DNA from: Paenibacillus physcomitrellae
Lineage (GTDB): Bacteria; Bacillota; Bacilli; Paenibacillales; Paenibacillaceae
Length of the DNA stretch: 64,000 bases
Assembly: GCF_002240225.1 (NCBI RefSeq)
Contig: NZ_CP022584.1
Coordinates: 1,612,001-1,676,000, forward strand
Direction: 5' to 3'
A program made the translations under genes and the position numbers. Below, piece after piece: positions 8,965-17,251 of the stretch. Each line of letters opens with the position of its first letter. Within the stretch, counting starts at the first letter, position 1. A model generated the notes under the pieces. That model made no database searches. It was not told the origin of the DNA and saw only the letters and a program-made list of their open reading frames with translations.

Positions 8965-9223
8965 TTACATCATCATAGAAGGAACTGCAGCCTGATCGGC
9001 TTCCTTAGCGCGGAGCGATTTGACTCCATAAAGAACGGCGTTCACCACGATGGCTATTACAGCAATAAGGGCCAGCCCCATGAGGTACTTGGACGTATTC
9101 CCGCCCCCGAATAACACATTGTAGTCTTTGAAAAAGTCCGGCATCATTTCCCTTGGGATCGCCGCACCGCAAGCAATGCTTTGTACCAATACCAGCGGGT
9201 AAAATAGCGATTTGAATCGACAT
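8965..9223 (-). pseudogene. C-terminal remnant of a YhgE/Pip-like membrane protein, frameshifted
   Basis: The frame ending at 8965 encodes a hydrophobic start (KSLFYPLVLVQSIACGA), the motif IPREMMPDFFKDYN, one membrane helix (about 22 residues) and a basic tail. The order resembles the C terminus of YhgE/Pip proteins, from memory. This frame has no ATG or GTG; its only candidate is a TTG at 9189. An ATG at 9223 with a perfect GGCGG ribosome binding site lies in the neighbouring frame, and loss of one base just after it would fuse the two into a continuous small protein. Either a frameshift has broken a short gene or this is a decayed fragment. A terminator follows directly. Family assignment is tentative. 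Confidence 0.4.
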
Positions 9224-9353
9224 CTTCTTCCGCCTTTCTAAACAAACAAAATCCATTGCTGTCAAAGTAACAATAGTGAATCCCCTATTCTCTGTCAAGC
9301 TTGACCCTGCGGGGCATGGTTTAGCTTTATTGTCTGTTCTGAACTAATCCAGC

Positions 9354-9383
9354 TTGCAAATTGGACACTCCTGATCCTATACT
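9354..9383 (+). promoter_or_regulatory. Candidate sigma-A promoter of the aldo/keto reductase gene
   Basis: TTGCAA (9354-9359) and TATACT (9378-9383) are separated by 18 bases and lie about 50 bases before the start codon. Confidence 0.4.
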
Positions 9384-9430
9384 GAACGTGCAGTTTACTA
9401 TAAAAACCTATCTATTAAGGAGGCATTAAC

Positions 9431-10297
9431 ATGGAAAATCAAGGAACCGCAGCAGCATCCGGTACATTCAAAATCGGCGGAGATCTGACGGTTAACCGTC
9501 TCGGCTATGGCGTTATGCAATTGACCGGACCTGGGGTCTGGGGGGATCCGGCTGATCCGGAGGAAGCAGTTCGCGTCCTGCAAAGAGCCGCTGAGCTTGA
9601 CGTTACACTTATCGATACTGCTGATTCCTATGGGCCTTTTGTAGCGGATCATTTAATCAAGAAAGCTCTTCACCCGTATAAACAAGATTTGGTAATTGCC
9701 ACCAAGGTCGGCCTGACCCGCAGCGGACCAGACGACTGGCGGCCTGTAGGACGTCCGGAATATCTGCGTCAGCAGGTAGAACTCAACCTTCGCCATCTTG
9801 GCCTGGAGCGAATCGACCTACTCCAGCTCCACCGGATCGACCCAAAAGTTCCGCTGGAGGAACAAATCGGCGAATTGGCCCTGCTTCAGAAGGAAGGCAA
9901 AATCCGCCACATCGGACTCAGCGAAGTTACGGTGGACCAGTTGAAGGTGGCCAATGAGATTGCGCCGATCGTCTCCGTACAGAATCTGTACAATCTTGCT
10001 AAACGCGATTCGGAGCCTGTCCTGGAGTATGCTGAAGCCAACAACATTGCTTTCATTCCATGGTTCCCGCTGGCGACCGGAGCTCTCGCTAAATCCGGAG
10101 GCCCGCTTGATGAAATGGCCTCGCGCCTGCAGGCGAAGCCTTCTCAGCTCGCCCTTGCCTGGCTGCTCAAACGTTCGCCGGTGATGCTGCCGATTCCGGG
10201 CACTTCCAAGGTGGCTCACCTGGAAGAGAACATTGCCGCAGCAAGCATCCAGCTCAGCGATGCCGACTTTGAAGCTTTGTCCAAACTTGGACAATAA
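9431..10297 (+). CDS. Aldo/keto reductase
   Basis: A 288-residue (beta/alpha)8 oxidoreductase of the NADPH-dependent aldo/keto reductase family. The catalytic tetrad is visible: Asp and Tyr in LIDTADSYG, Lys in IATKVG and His in LLQLHRID. The cofactor end has [14 protein letters not shown]. The start has a perfect AAGGAGG site 7 bases upstream. The gene is monocistronic, flanked by its own promoter and a strong terminator. The substrate is unknown; these proteins usually reduce aldehydes or ketones, often for detoxification. Confidence 0.9.
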   Translation: MENQGTAAASGTFKIGGDLTVNRLGYGVMQLTGPGVWGDPADPEEAVRVLQRAAELDVTLIDTADSYGPFVADHLIKKALHPYKQDLVIATKVGLTRSGPDDWRPVGRPEYLRQQVELNLRHLGLERIDLLQLHRIDPKVPLEEQIGELALLQKEGKIRHIGLSEVTVDQLKVANEIAPIVSVQNLYNLAKRDSEPVLEYAEANNIAFIPWFPLATGALAKSGGPLDEMASRLQAKPSQLALAWLLKRSPVMLPIPGTSKVAHLEENIAAASIQLSDADFEALSKLGQ

Positions 10298-10317
10298 GCT
10301 ACTGAAGCAGCAGCTAT

Positions 10318-10355
10318 AAACAGGCACGGCAGGATCGATTCCGCCGTGCCTGTTT
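10318..10355. terminator. Bidirectional terminator between the reductase gene and hutH
   Basis: AAACAGGCACGGC and GCCGTGCCTGTTT form a 13-base perfect stem with T and A runs on both sides, placed between convergent genes. Confidence 0.85.
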
Positions 10356-10381
10356 GATTGTTCTCTGCTGGGTGCTTTAAG

Positions 10382-11923
10382 CTAACTGATCGAGGCCGTT
10401 CCCGCCAAGGCAGTCTGTACGTCGGTTTGTTTCATCCAGTCCGCAATGGTCTTGAAATCACCGGACAGAACCCGGTCCTCACTTACAAACGGGACGCGGA
10501 TACGGCACTGTTCATACAGCCAGCGGGTTCCCTGTCCCAGCTTCTGCGGATCGCGGAAATCGGCAGCCTGCGCGCCGCACAGCAGCTCGATCGCCAGAAC
10601 GGAATAAGCGTTATTTACAATTTGCAGCGCTTTGCGGGCGGCGATTGTGCCCATGCTGACATGGTCCTCCTGGTTGCCCGAAGACGGGATGGAGTCAACA
10701 CTGGCCGGATGGGACAAGGCTTTATTCTCCGAAACAACAGCGGCCGCTGCATATTGAGCAATCATAAAGCCGGATTGCAGTCCGCCGTTCAAGGTCAGGA
10801 AAGCTGGCAGCCCTTCGTTCAGATGCGGATTCACCAGCCGCTCAATCCGGCGTTCAGAGATGTTGGCCAGCTCGGAAGCGCAGATCGACAAGTGGTCCAT
10901 CGGCAGCGCAATCGGCTGACCATGGAAGTTGCCGCCGGAGATGACGCGGTCCTCCTCCACAAAGATCAGCGGATTATCGGTCGCCGAATTGATTTCGATC
11001 TCCAGCTTCTCCTTAATGTAAGCAAGACCGTCGCGGCTCGCTCCGTGCACCTGCGGGGCACAGCGCAAGGAATAAGCATCCTGCACGCGAAGCTCGCCTT
11101 GGCCCGTCATGTGCCGGGTTCCTGCCGTCAAGTGACGGATATTCTCGGCAGACCGGCTTTGCCCCGGATGCGGGCGGATGCTGTGCGTCAGGGGATCAAA
11201 CGCGTCCCGCACGCCGAGCAGCGCTTCGGCCGTCAAAGCGGCCGTGCAGTCGGCCCAGTGCGCCAGGTTGATCGCATCGCAGCAGGCCAGCACGCCTACG
11301 GCGGTCATCACCTGGGTACCGTTGATCAGCGCCAGCCCCTCTTTGGCCTGCAGGGCAACCGGCGCAAGTCCGGCCCGCCGCAGCGCCTCGGCACCAGGCA
11401 GCCGTTCGCCCCGAAAATAGGCTTCCCCTTCTCCGAATAACACCAGTGCCAAATGCGACAGCGGGGCCAGATCGCCGCTTGCGCCGAGCGAACCTTTTTC
11501 CGGAATCACCGGTGTAACTCCCCTGTTCAGCATCGCTGCCATCAGCTCAATCACTTCCGGCCGGATACCCGACACGCCAATCAGCAGCGCATTGACACGC
11601 AGCAGCATAATCGCTCTTGCCACTTCAACCGAAAAAGGCTCTCCAATGCCGCAGGCGTGGCTGCGGATCAAATTCAGCTGCAGCTGCTGCGCATCCTCGG
11701 CCGAGATATAGGTGTCGCTGAATTTGCCAAAGCCTGTTGTCAGTCCGTACACTACCTTCTGATCGTTCAGAAGCTGCTCGACATAAGCGCGCGACTTCCG
11801 TACCCGGGCCAGACTCTCCTGGTCAATGGCAACCTTTTCGCCGAACCTGGCCACTTCCACAACCTTATCGATCGTAAGGGAACCGCCGGTTAAGACCGTC
11901 ATTTTCTCCATCGTTTGATTCAT
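10382..11923 (-). CDS. hutH: Histidine ammonia-lyase
   Basis: A 513-residue enzyme that removes ammonia from L-histidine to give trans-urocanate, the first step of histidine breakdown. The MIO prosthetic-group tripeptide Ala-Ser-Gly is present in GSLGASGDLAPLSH, together with the family motifs VYGLTTGFGKF near the N terminus, SGGNFHGQP and SSGNQEDHVSMG. The ATG at 11923 follows a GGGGGAG site; the frame extends 13 codons upstream without any site. hutP lies upstream with an attenuator between the two. A bidirectional terminator closes the transcript right after hutH, so hutU, hutI and hutG are not in this operon and must be elsewhere if the pathway is complete. Confidence 0.95.
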   Translation of the reverse strand: MNQTMEKMTVLTGGSLTIDKVVEVARFGEKVAIDQESLARVRKSRAYVEQLLNDQKVVYGLTTGFGKFSDTYISAEDAQQLQLNLIRSHACGIGEPFSVEVARAIMLLRVNALLIGVSGIRPEVIELMAAMLNRGVTPVIPEKGSLGASGDLAPLSHLALVLFGEGEAYFRGERLPGAEALRRAGLAPVALQAKEGLALINGTQVMTAVGVLACCDAINLAHWADCTAALTAEALLGVRDAFDPLTHSIRPHPGQSRSAENIRHLTAGTRHMTGQGELRVQDAYSLRCAPQVHGASRDGLAYIKEKLEIEINSATDNPLIFVEEDRVISGGNFHGQPIALPMDHLSICASELANISERRIERLVNPHLNEGLPAFLTLNGGLQSGFMIAQYAAAAVVSENKALSHPASVDSIPSSGNQEDHVSMGTIAARKALQIVNNAYSVLAIELLCGAQAADFRDPQKLGQGTRWLYEQCRIRVPFVSEDRVLSGDFKTIADWMKQTDVQTALAGTASIS

Positions 11924-11961
11924 GTTGTCTCCCCCTGTTCTTCTCCTGCAGATCCACAACA

Positions 11962-11998
11962 AAAAAAGCCCATACCAAAAAAAGTCTGGTATCGGCTT
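11962..11998 (-). terminator. HutP-regulated attenuator (intrinsic terminator) upstream of hutH
   Basis: On the minus strand AAGCCGATACCA and TGGTATGGGCTT form a stem closed by a T-rich loop and followed by TTTTTTT. It lies in the hutP-hutH leader, 40 bases before the hutH start. In Bacillus subtilis a terminator at this position is opened by HutP bound to histidine and magnesium, allowing hutH transcription. Confidence 0.8.
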
Positions 11999-12016
11999 CT
12001 AAAATTCTATTCGCTA
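11999..12016 (-). promoter_or_regulatory. Candidate HutP RNA-binding site
   Basis: Three UAG triplets stand in a row on the minus strand (12016-12014, 12009-12007, 12001-11999) with gaps of 4 and 5 bases, immediately 5' of the terminator stem. HutP is known to recognise clusters of NAG triplets spaced by about four bases. The position next to the attenuator supports the call. Confidence 0.65.
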
Positions 12017-12162
12017 AACGGCCGCTGCTTCCGCTGCCCCTAAATTAAAACAAGATGCCCGACTGTCAGATGTCAGAGCGTTCTCTCCCCTTATGATATA
12101 CCGGAAGACCGCTCCAGGTGTCACATCACAAGCTGAAACAATCGCGATCTGCGGTCCTTCCG

Positions 12163-12621
12163 CTAAATATGGTTAAACCCAAAACCAACGGCCTCGTGTT
12201 CGAACCCTTTCTTCGGCGCCCCGATCGTGCCGTAGACGCTGACCGCAATCCATTCACCCTCATGTTTGACGGCGCCTTCCATCTTCCCGCGCACAATAGC
12301 GAAGGTCAAGCCCACCGTCCGTAAAATCTCGCCGAATTGCGTAACGCCGCGCCCCAGCGCCTGAATGGCTTCAATAATCGCATGATAAACAGCGTGAACC
12401 TCGCGATAGGAATTGCTGTCGATGATATGATTGTTCTTGGCCGCAGTCTCCATGGCCGCTACAACCTTCGTCATATCCATGGCCCCGACACGTCCGATCG
12501 TATATTTATACCCCTGCTCGGTCAGCTGCTTCTCGACTTCCTCCCGCCATTCATGCTCCTGCAGAACAGCCAGCAATAGAGATAACTTACCGATTGGAAA
12601 AACATTTGGTGAACCTGCCAT
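12163..12621 (-). CDS. hutP: HutP, histidine-responsive antiterminator of the hut operon
   Basis: A 152-residue RNA-binding protein matching HutP along its length: KVVAAMETAAKNNHIIDSNSYREVHAVYHA, LRTVGLTFAIVRG and the C terminus WIAVSVYGTIGAPKKGFEHE..GFGINHI-like, here GFGFNHI. The His residues of the central YREVHAVYHA segment are those expected to coordinate the metal and ligand. HutP binds histidine and magnesium and then hut mRNA to prevent termination before hutH. The start has AAGGAG three to four bases before ATG plus GGGGAG further up. It is the promoter-proximal gene of hutP-hutH, as in Bacillus. Confidence 0.93.
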   Translation of the reverse strand: MAGSPNVFPIGKLSLLLAVLQEHEWREEVEKQLTEQGYKYTIGRVGAMDMTKVVAAMETAAKNNHIIDSNSYREVHAVYHAIIEAIQALGRGVTQFGEILRTVGLTFAIVRGKMEGAVKHEGEWIAVSVYGTIGAPKKGFEHEAVGFGFNHI

Positions 12622-12911
12622 TGTCTCCTTCTCCCCTTATCTTTAAATAACCTCGTACACGGAGGAGCCTGCTTCGAAGCTCACACGATTACTCTGCGGA
12701 ACTCATGAAACCTCTGCTATAGAAACTAAAAAAATGCGCCCAAAAACAAGAACCCGCAAGGTCCCTCTTTAAAGCCCATTCTTTAGACTAAATATCTATT
12801 TGGGTACTATTAGCTTTCTCAAATATAACGCGGCGCAAGGTTTAAAGTCAATTGAACGCAGGTTCTTGACAGGCCTGTGCTATAGTGGAATTGAGAAAAA
12901 GGGGGACTCTC

Positions 12912-13517
12912 ATGTTTCAGTACAGCCATCAACAATATTCGGAGATCAATTTCAGCAGCCAGGATTTGCGATACGGCGAGCTGACCGCCTGCACCTTCAT
13001 CCGCTGCACGTTTCAGAACGGCAGCCTGGAAGAAATCATATCCAGCCACTGCCGGTTCGTGGAGTGTGACTTCCGCGGAGCTTCTTTGAATGGCTCCATC
13101 CATAAAGAATCGGCCTTTGAGAATTGCCGGTTTAACGGCGCCAATCTGTTTGTATCCAAATTCGAGGCCTGCAAAATGACGGGGTCCGACTTCTCGGGCG
13201 CCAGCCTGGACGGAATCACGATAGACGGCGGAGACTGGTCTTATACCAACCTTCGGCTGGCCCGCCTGGCGAAGCAGAACTTACGCGGAATCAAATTTCA
13301 TGAAGCCGATTTGTCCGGGGCGGATTTGGACAAAGCCGATCTGCGGGATTGCGACTTAAGTATGGCTTTATTGGCAAAAGCCAACCTGCAGGGGACAGAT
13401 TTGAGAGGCGCAGACATGGAGGGCGTCGATTTCAAAACTTTGACGCTTGCCGGTACGAAAATGGACCGGGAGCAGGCGGTATTGTTTTCCAAAGCGTATG
13501 GGGCCAAGATCGGGTAG
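12912..13517 (+). CDS. Qnr-like pentapeptide-repeat protein
   Basis: A 201-residue protein built almost wholly of pentapeptide repeats of the A(D/N)LXX kind, for example CDFRGASLNGS, SDFSGASLDG, HEADLSGADLDKADLRDCDLS and TDLRGADMEGVDF. Such repeats fold into a right-handed four-sided beta helix that resembles DNA. Length, the run of repeats and the ending (VDFKTLTLAG..REQAVLFSKAYGAKIG) recall Qnr/McbG proteins, which protect DNA gyrase from inhibitors; Qnr proteins end in a similar helix. No signal peptide or membrane segment is present, so it is cytoplasmic. The ATG at 12912 was chosen for the GGGGGA site just upstream. Gyrase protection is an inference; many pentapeptide proteins have no known role. 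Confidence 0.8.
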   Translation: MFQYSHQQYSEINFSSQDLRYGELTACTFIRCTFQNGSLEEIISSHCRFVECDFRGASLNGSIHKESAFENCRFNGANLFVSKFEACKMTGSDFSGASLDGITIDGGDWSYTNLRLARLAKQNLRGIKFHEADLSGADLDKADLRDCDLSMALLAKANLQGTDLRGADMEGVDFKTLTLAGTKMDREQAVLFSKAYGAKIG

Positions 13518-13701
13518 AGGTAATGGAATGAAGCTTCCTTTCTTGGACTCTACTGGTTCAACCCAAACTTGTGTTTCCACAATAGAAACCGGGTTTATGC
13601 TTCGCTTGATCTTTCCTGCCGAATCGCCCTTCCCTTCTGAAGTCATGTTTCATATTCTATCTTGTAACCTGATATACATTTTGTCTGATAGGAGGGACTC
13701 C

Positions 13702-13800
13702 ATGATGAGTGAAGGAGCAATCGGTTGGGGAACTTCGACTGCAGCTATTCTTGTTCTGTTTATCCTGCTCGTTATTATTTCCAAAGCTTTCTGGGTTTAA
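13702..13800 (+). CDS. YjcZ-family small sporulation protein
   Basis: A 32-residue protein, too short for routine ORF calls, with GGAGGG five bases before ATG. It has a short polar start ending in GWGTSTAA and a single membrane helix (AILVLFILLVIISKAFW). The pattern of small residues followed by VLFILLVII is that of the YjcZ-type proteins found in Bacillus and Paenibacillus, many of which are made in sporulating cells. It is followed by a strong terminator. The role is not known. Confidence 0.75.
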   Translation: MMSEGAIGWGTSTAAILVLFILLVIISKAFWV

Positions 13801-13870
13801 GGAAATAAGACAAGTAAAGGACAAGAACCGGAAGACCAAGAAACTGGGGACTTCTGTTTCAACGGCATGC

Positions 13871-13917
13871 ACAACAAAGAAGGCCGCCTCTCCGGCAGCC
13901 TTCTTTGTTTGTTGTCC
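13871..13917. terminator. Bidirectional terminator after the YjcZ-like gene
   Basis: ACAACAAAGAAGGC pairs with GCCTTCTTTGTTTGT, giving a long stem ending in T-rich sequence. Confidence 0.75.
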
Positions 13918-13926
13918 TCCAAATCA

Positions 13927-13966
13927 GAGGGCAGGATAGCGGACTCTCCAATCCGTTATAGCCCTC
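13927..13966 (-). terminator. Hairpin at the end of the kdp transcript
   Basis: GAGGGC/GCCCTC outer arms and CGGA/TCCG inner arms lie just after the stop codon of the radical SAM gene. The T run is weak, so it may act together with the stronger hairpin at 13871-13917. Confidence 0.45.
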
Positions 13967-13979
13967 TCCCTTATCCCGT

Positions 13980-14798
13980 TTAAGGCTCAAAACCCTTCTG
14001 ACTGACAAATACCTGCTCTGCACCAAAAACTTCCTTCATCCGGTGGAGAACTTCCAAATAAGCGGAAGGGTGATACCAATCCCGTCTACCGATTTGCTCA
14101 TACAGATCAGAGAGCCCCAGCCGGCCGGTCCGTTTGCCGCCGCTGCCGTCGCCCATAAAATAGTCGTCCACGCATACCCGGTCCGTTACGCCGGCAAGCA
14201 GGCCGGCGAATGCCGGACTGCTCGGCAGCACCGGAGCAACGGTCGCCTGGGTGGCGATCCCCGCTTCCTTGAGCTTCCGAAGCGCTTTAAGACGTGCTGC
14301 GACCGGCGGCGCAGAAGGCGTAAAAAGGCGCCGTACCTGCTCCAGATCCGTTTCGACCGTCAGGCTGACCCTGACCCGGCTTCCCAGCCGCTGCAGCAGA
14401 TCAGTGTCCCGGGTCACCAGCGGACTCCGGGTTTGGACAAGCAGAAAATCCGGCGGCTCGGCGGCCATGACCTCCAGCAGCGCCCGCGTAACCCGCTCCT
14501 TGTATTCGGCGGGCTGGTAGGGATCGGTGCTGGAGGACATAAAAATCGTCACTTTGCCTTTCTTTTTGGCTCTGGCCAGCTCTTTCGCCAGCAGCTCGGC
14601 GGCTCCCTGCTTGACATCCACCCAGCTTCCCCATTCCAGAGGCCGGAACAGGGAAACCGGCATCTGCCTTACATAACAATAAGAGCAGGCGAACGAGCAG
14701 CCGGTATACGGGTTGAGCGAATGGGTGTAGCCGGCCAGAAAGCCTGTTCCTTTATTTAACAGGCTTTTCGGCTGTTTATACTGCAGTTCTGTTCCCAT
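13980..14798 (-). CDS. SplB-like radical SAM protein
   Basis: A 272-residue protein of the group related to spore photoproduct lyase. The radical SAM cluster motif CX3CX2C appears as CSFACSYCY around residue 40, preceded by NPYTGC; SSSTDPYQP and VRVSLTVET follow as expected for the family. The GGGGGATCAC site favours ATG at 14798. A GTG at 14816 overlaps the upstream stop codon (GTGA) and would add six residues. It is the last gene of the kdp transcript, directly after the tandem KdpD-module gene. The family includes spore photoproduct lyase, but this subgroup of about 270 to 300 residues is mostly uncharacterised and DNA repair should not be assumed. Confidence 0.82.
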   Translation of the reverse strand: MGTELQYKQPKSLLNKGTGFLAGYTHSLNPYTGCSFACSYCYVRQMPVSLFRPLEWGSWVDVKQGAAELLAKELARAKKKGKVTIFMSSSTDPYQPAEYKERVTRALLEVMAAEPPDFLLVQTRSPLVTRDTDLLQRLGSRVRVSLTVETDLEQVRRLFTPSAPPVAARLKALRKLKEAGIATQATVAPVLPSSPAFAGLLAGVTDRVCVDDYFMGDGSGGKRTGRLGLSDLYEQIGRRDWYHPSAYLEVLHRMKEVFGAEQVFVSQKGFEP

Positions 14799-14812
14799 TG
14801 TGATCCCCCTTT

Positions 14813-17251
14813 TCACGACTCCCGTTTGATATTCGGATTATAATCGTCTACGACCAAAATGTCCAAATGTCTGGCAATCCTGAGCAGCTTTCGGGTAGTG
14901 ATCCCTTCCCGGATCCGGCTCCGCCAATTCCGTCCGTTTGGGCCGATGATCAGCTGCGTCGCCCGGCATTCGTCCGCTTTAGCCAGTAAAACCTCGGCTT
15001 CCTGAAAGGGAGAGCCAGAGGACGCGATTTCGAAGGTTCCGCCCAGACGTTCGGTCAGGCTTTGCAGCGATTCGATTTTTTTCCGCTCCTCCTCCCCGAT
15101 GCTCCTGCCGGACTGGAGATAAGCGACCTTCCAGCCCGCCTTCAGCCGGTAGGCAATCCGGAATCCTCTGCGGATGAGCTTCTCGGCGCTTGGAGTCAGC
15201 TTTACGCAGACAAAAATAAATTCCCTTTTGTTCCATGGGCCGCGCAGCGAGCTTTTTCGTTCCCAGGCCTCCAGCCGTTCATCCACATCATCCGCGATTT
15301 CGCGAAGGGCCAGCTCTCTCAGCGCGATCAGGTTCCCGATCTTGAAGAAATGGTCCAAAGCCTGCTGGATTTTCTCGGAGGCATATATTTTCCCGGCTTT
15401 CATGCGGGTTTGCAGAGCCTGGGGAGCCACATCGATCAACTCCACCTCGTCGGCCATGCGTAAAATCGAATCCGGCACGGTTTCCCGTACCCGGACGCCT
15501 GTAATTTGCTCGACCGAATCGTTAAGGCTTTCCAGATGCTGAACGTTAACCGTGGATATGACGGATATGCCTGCGTTCAAAATGTCCAGAATATCTTCGT
15601 AACGCTTTTTATGCTTGCTGCCCGGGACATTGGTGTGAGCCAGCTCATCGACCAGCACCAGCTCCGGATTCCGCTTGAGGATCGCCGCCGTATCCATCTC
15701 GGTGAGATTAGCGCCTCCATAAGAAAGAGTCATTCGTTCAATCACGGGCAGGTCCGAAACCTGCCCGGCGGTTTCCGCCCGGCCATGGGTTTCCAGGTAT
15801 CCGATGACGACGTCGGTTCCCTTTTTCAGCAGGTGGTTTCCTTCGCGCAGCATCGTGTACGTTTTGCCCACCCCCGGCGCAGCGCCGATATAAACCTTAA
15901 ACCCGCCGCGGGTCATCCGGCCGATCCGTTCATCGACCTCCCGGCTGCTTAGCCGGTGGTACAAGGATCCTTGCCGGGAAACGGAAGCGGCCATTTTGGC
16001 CGGCATGATCCGCTCTCCTTGATGCGCGGCCCGGTCAGCCACAATAAAAATGTCCATATTCCGCGATTTTCTAAGAATCTGATAGACGACGGAGCCCTGC
16101 AGCAGCTCCTGCCAAAACGTTTGTTTCGAATGGCCGATGAGAATGCGGGTCACGCTGTGATCGAGGGCGTACCGGATGAGCTGATCCGGCAGCCTCCGTC
16201 TGGCATGCAGCGTCAGCTCCGCAAATTGGGCGCCCACCTTGTCGATCAGTTTGGTCATCGACTGTTTAAAGGCCAGCTGCTCTTTGCTCGGCCGCCGGTC
16301 CTTGCGGACAAAAGTGACTACGTGAAGGTCCCCGTTTAACCGTTTGGCCACCTGCTGCCCGCGCCGGATATAAATAGACCCGTTCCAATGGTATTGGGTT
16401 GAAACCAAAATGCGCTCGGCAGCTCCGGACGGCCCCAGCATCCCCATTTCCTCCCGATGTTTCTCCAGGGAATCGTTGACGCCTTCGGCCACGAGCCGCA
16501 GGGCAAGCTCACGCAGCACGCCCAGGTTGCCCCGCTCAAACCAGGGAGCAGCCGAGCTGTTCTTCAGGTTTCCTTCCGAAAATCGCTGAAGCAGCGTCTC
16601 CGGGGTGACATCGATCAGGCGGACTTCGTCAGCCAGCTCCAGCAGATTGGCCGGGATAGTTTCCTCTACCTTGATATTCACATATTTTTGGGCAAGCTCC
16701 CGGACTCCTTCAAGTTCGTAGACGTTGACGGTAGTCATGACGCTGATGCCGCGGGCAAGCAGCTCCTGGATATCGTCCCATCGGGTCGGACGCTCCGCTC
16801 CCGGCCGGTTGCGGTGGGCAAGTCCATCCACCAGTACCACTTCCGGATTGCGCTCCAGCAGCGCCTCCATGTTCAGGTCCTTTTTCTTGATCCCATCCGA
16901 TATCCACGGAATGCTGGGCACCCGCTCCAGCCCCCGCAGCTGCTCCATCGTTTCCGGACGCTGCAGGGTGGATACCGCGCAGATCACCACGTCGATTCCC
17001 TGATCCTTTAAGGCAGCGCCCTCCCGGAGCATATGATAAGTTTTTCCGGTGCCGCTCACGGCCCCGATAAAAATTTTCAACCGGCCGCGATGCAGCTTGG
17101 AGATTGACAGCAAAATTTCCTCAGGGCTTTTCCTACGATAATTGTCCAAGCGACCATTTCCCCTTTGATCCGCAGCTTGTTCATGATCTGAACTCATTTT
17201 GAATGCCGGGCATGGAAGGCCCTTATTTCCCCGCTGCCGCTTGCTGCACAT
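14813..17251 (-). CDS. Tandem KdpD sensor-module protein (two KdpD-Usp units, no kinase)
   Basis: An 812-residue soluble protein made of two copies of the N-terminal half of KdpD. Unit 1 (about residues 54-410) has Walker A GAVSGTGKT and a Walker B-like VVLVDGLAHRN, followed by a universal-stress-like domain with GHSKQTFW. Unit 2 (about 450-803) has the canonical Walker A GAAPGVGKT and LVLVDELAHTNVPGSKHKKRYED, then a second Usp-like domain. There are no membrane helices and no histidine kinase domain. In ordinary KdpD this module binds ATP and cyclic-di-AMP or K+ signals and tunes the kinase. The gene overlaps kdpC by 29 bases with no clear ribosome site; Met at 17197 is an alternative start. 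Stand-alone single KdpD N-terminal proteins are known from cyanobacteria; a doublet is unusual. Confidence 0.9.
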   Translation of the reverse strand: MCSKRQRGNKGLPCPAFKMSSDHEQAADQRGNGRLDNYRRKSPEEILLSISKLHRGRLKIFIGAVSGTGKTYHMLREGAALKDQGIDVVICAVSTLQRPETMEQLRGLERVPSIPWISDGIKKKDLNMEALLERNPEVVLVDGLAHRNRPGAERPTRWDDIQELLARGISVMTTVNVYELEGVRELAQKYVNIKVEETIPANLLELADEVRLIDVTPETLLQRFSEGNLKNSSAAPWFERGNLGVLRELALRLVAEGVNDSLEKHREEMGMLGPSGAAERILVSTQYHWNGSIYIRRGQQVAKRLNGDLHVVTFVRKDRRPSKEQLAFKQSMTKLIDKVGAQFAELTLHARRRLPDQLIRYALDHSVTRILIGHSKQTFWQELLQGSVVYQILRKSRNMDIFIVADRAAHQGERIMPAKMAASVSRQGSLYHRLSSREVDERIGRMTRGGFKVYIGAAPGVGKTYTMLREGNHLLKKGTDVVIGYLETHGRAETAGQVSDLPVIERMTLSYGGANLTEMDTAAILKRNPELVLVDELAHTNVPGSKHKKRYEDILDILNAGISVISTVNVQHLESLNDSVEQITGVRVRETVPDSILRMADEVELIDVAPQALQTRMKAGKIYASEKIQQALDHFFKIGNLIALRELALREIADDVDERLEAWERKSSLRGPWNKREFIFVCVKLTPSAEKLIRRGFRIAYRLKAGWKVAYLQSGRSIGEEERKKIESLQSLTERLGGTFEIASSGSPFQEAEVLLAKADECRATQLIIGPNGRNWRSRIREGITTRKLLRIARHLDILVVDDYNPNIKRES

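Noticed and set aside
10358-11440. 360-codon open frame on the plus strand
   Set aside because: It is antisense to hutH, has a low-complexity Arg/Gln/His-rich translation and no family similarity; a shadow of G+C-rich codons.
12860-12900. TTGACA and TATAGT before the pentapeptide-repeat gene as a sigma-A promoter
   Set aside because: They are only 9 bases apart, far from the required 16 to 18.
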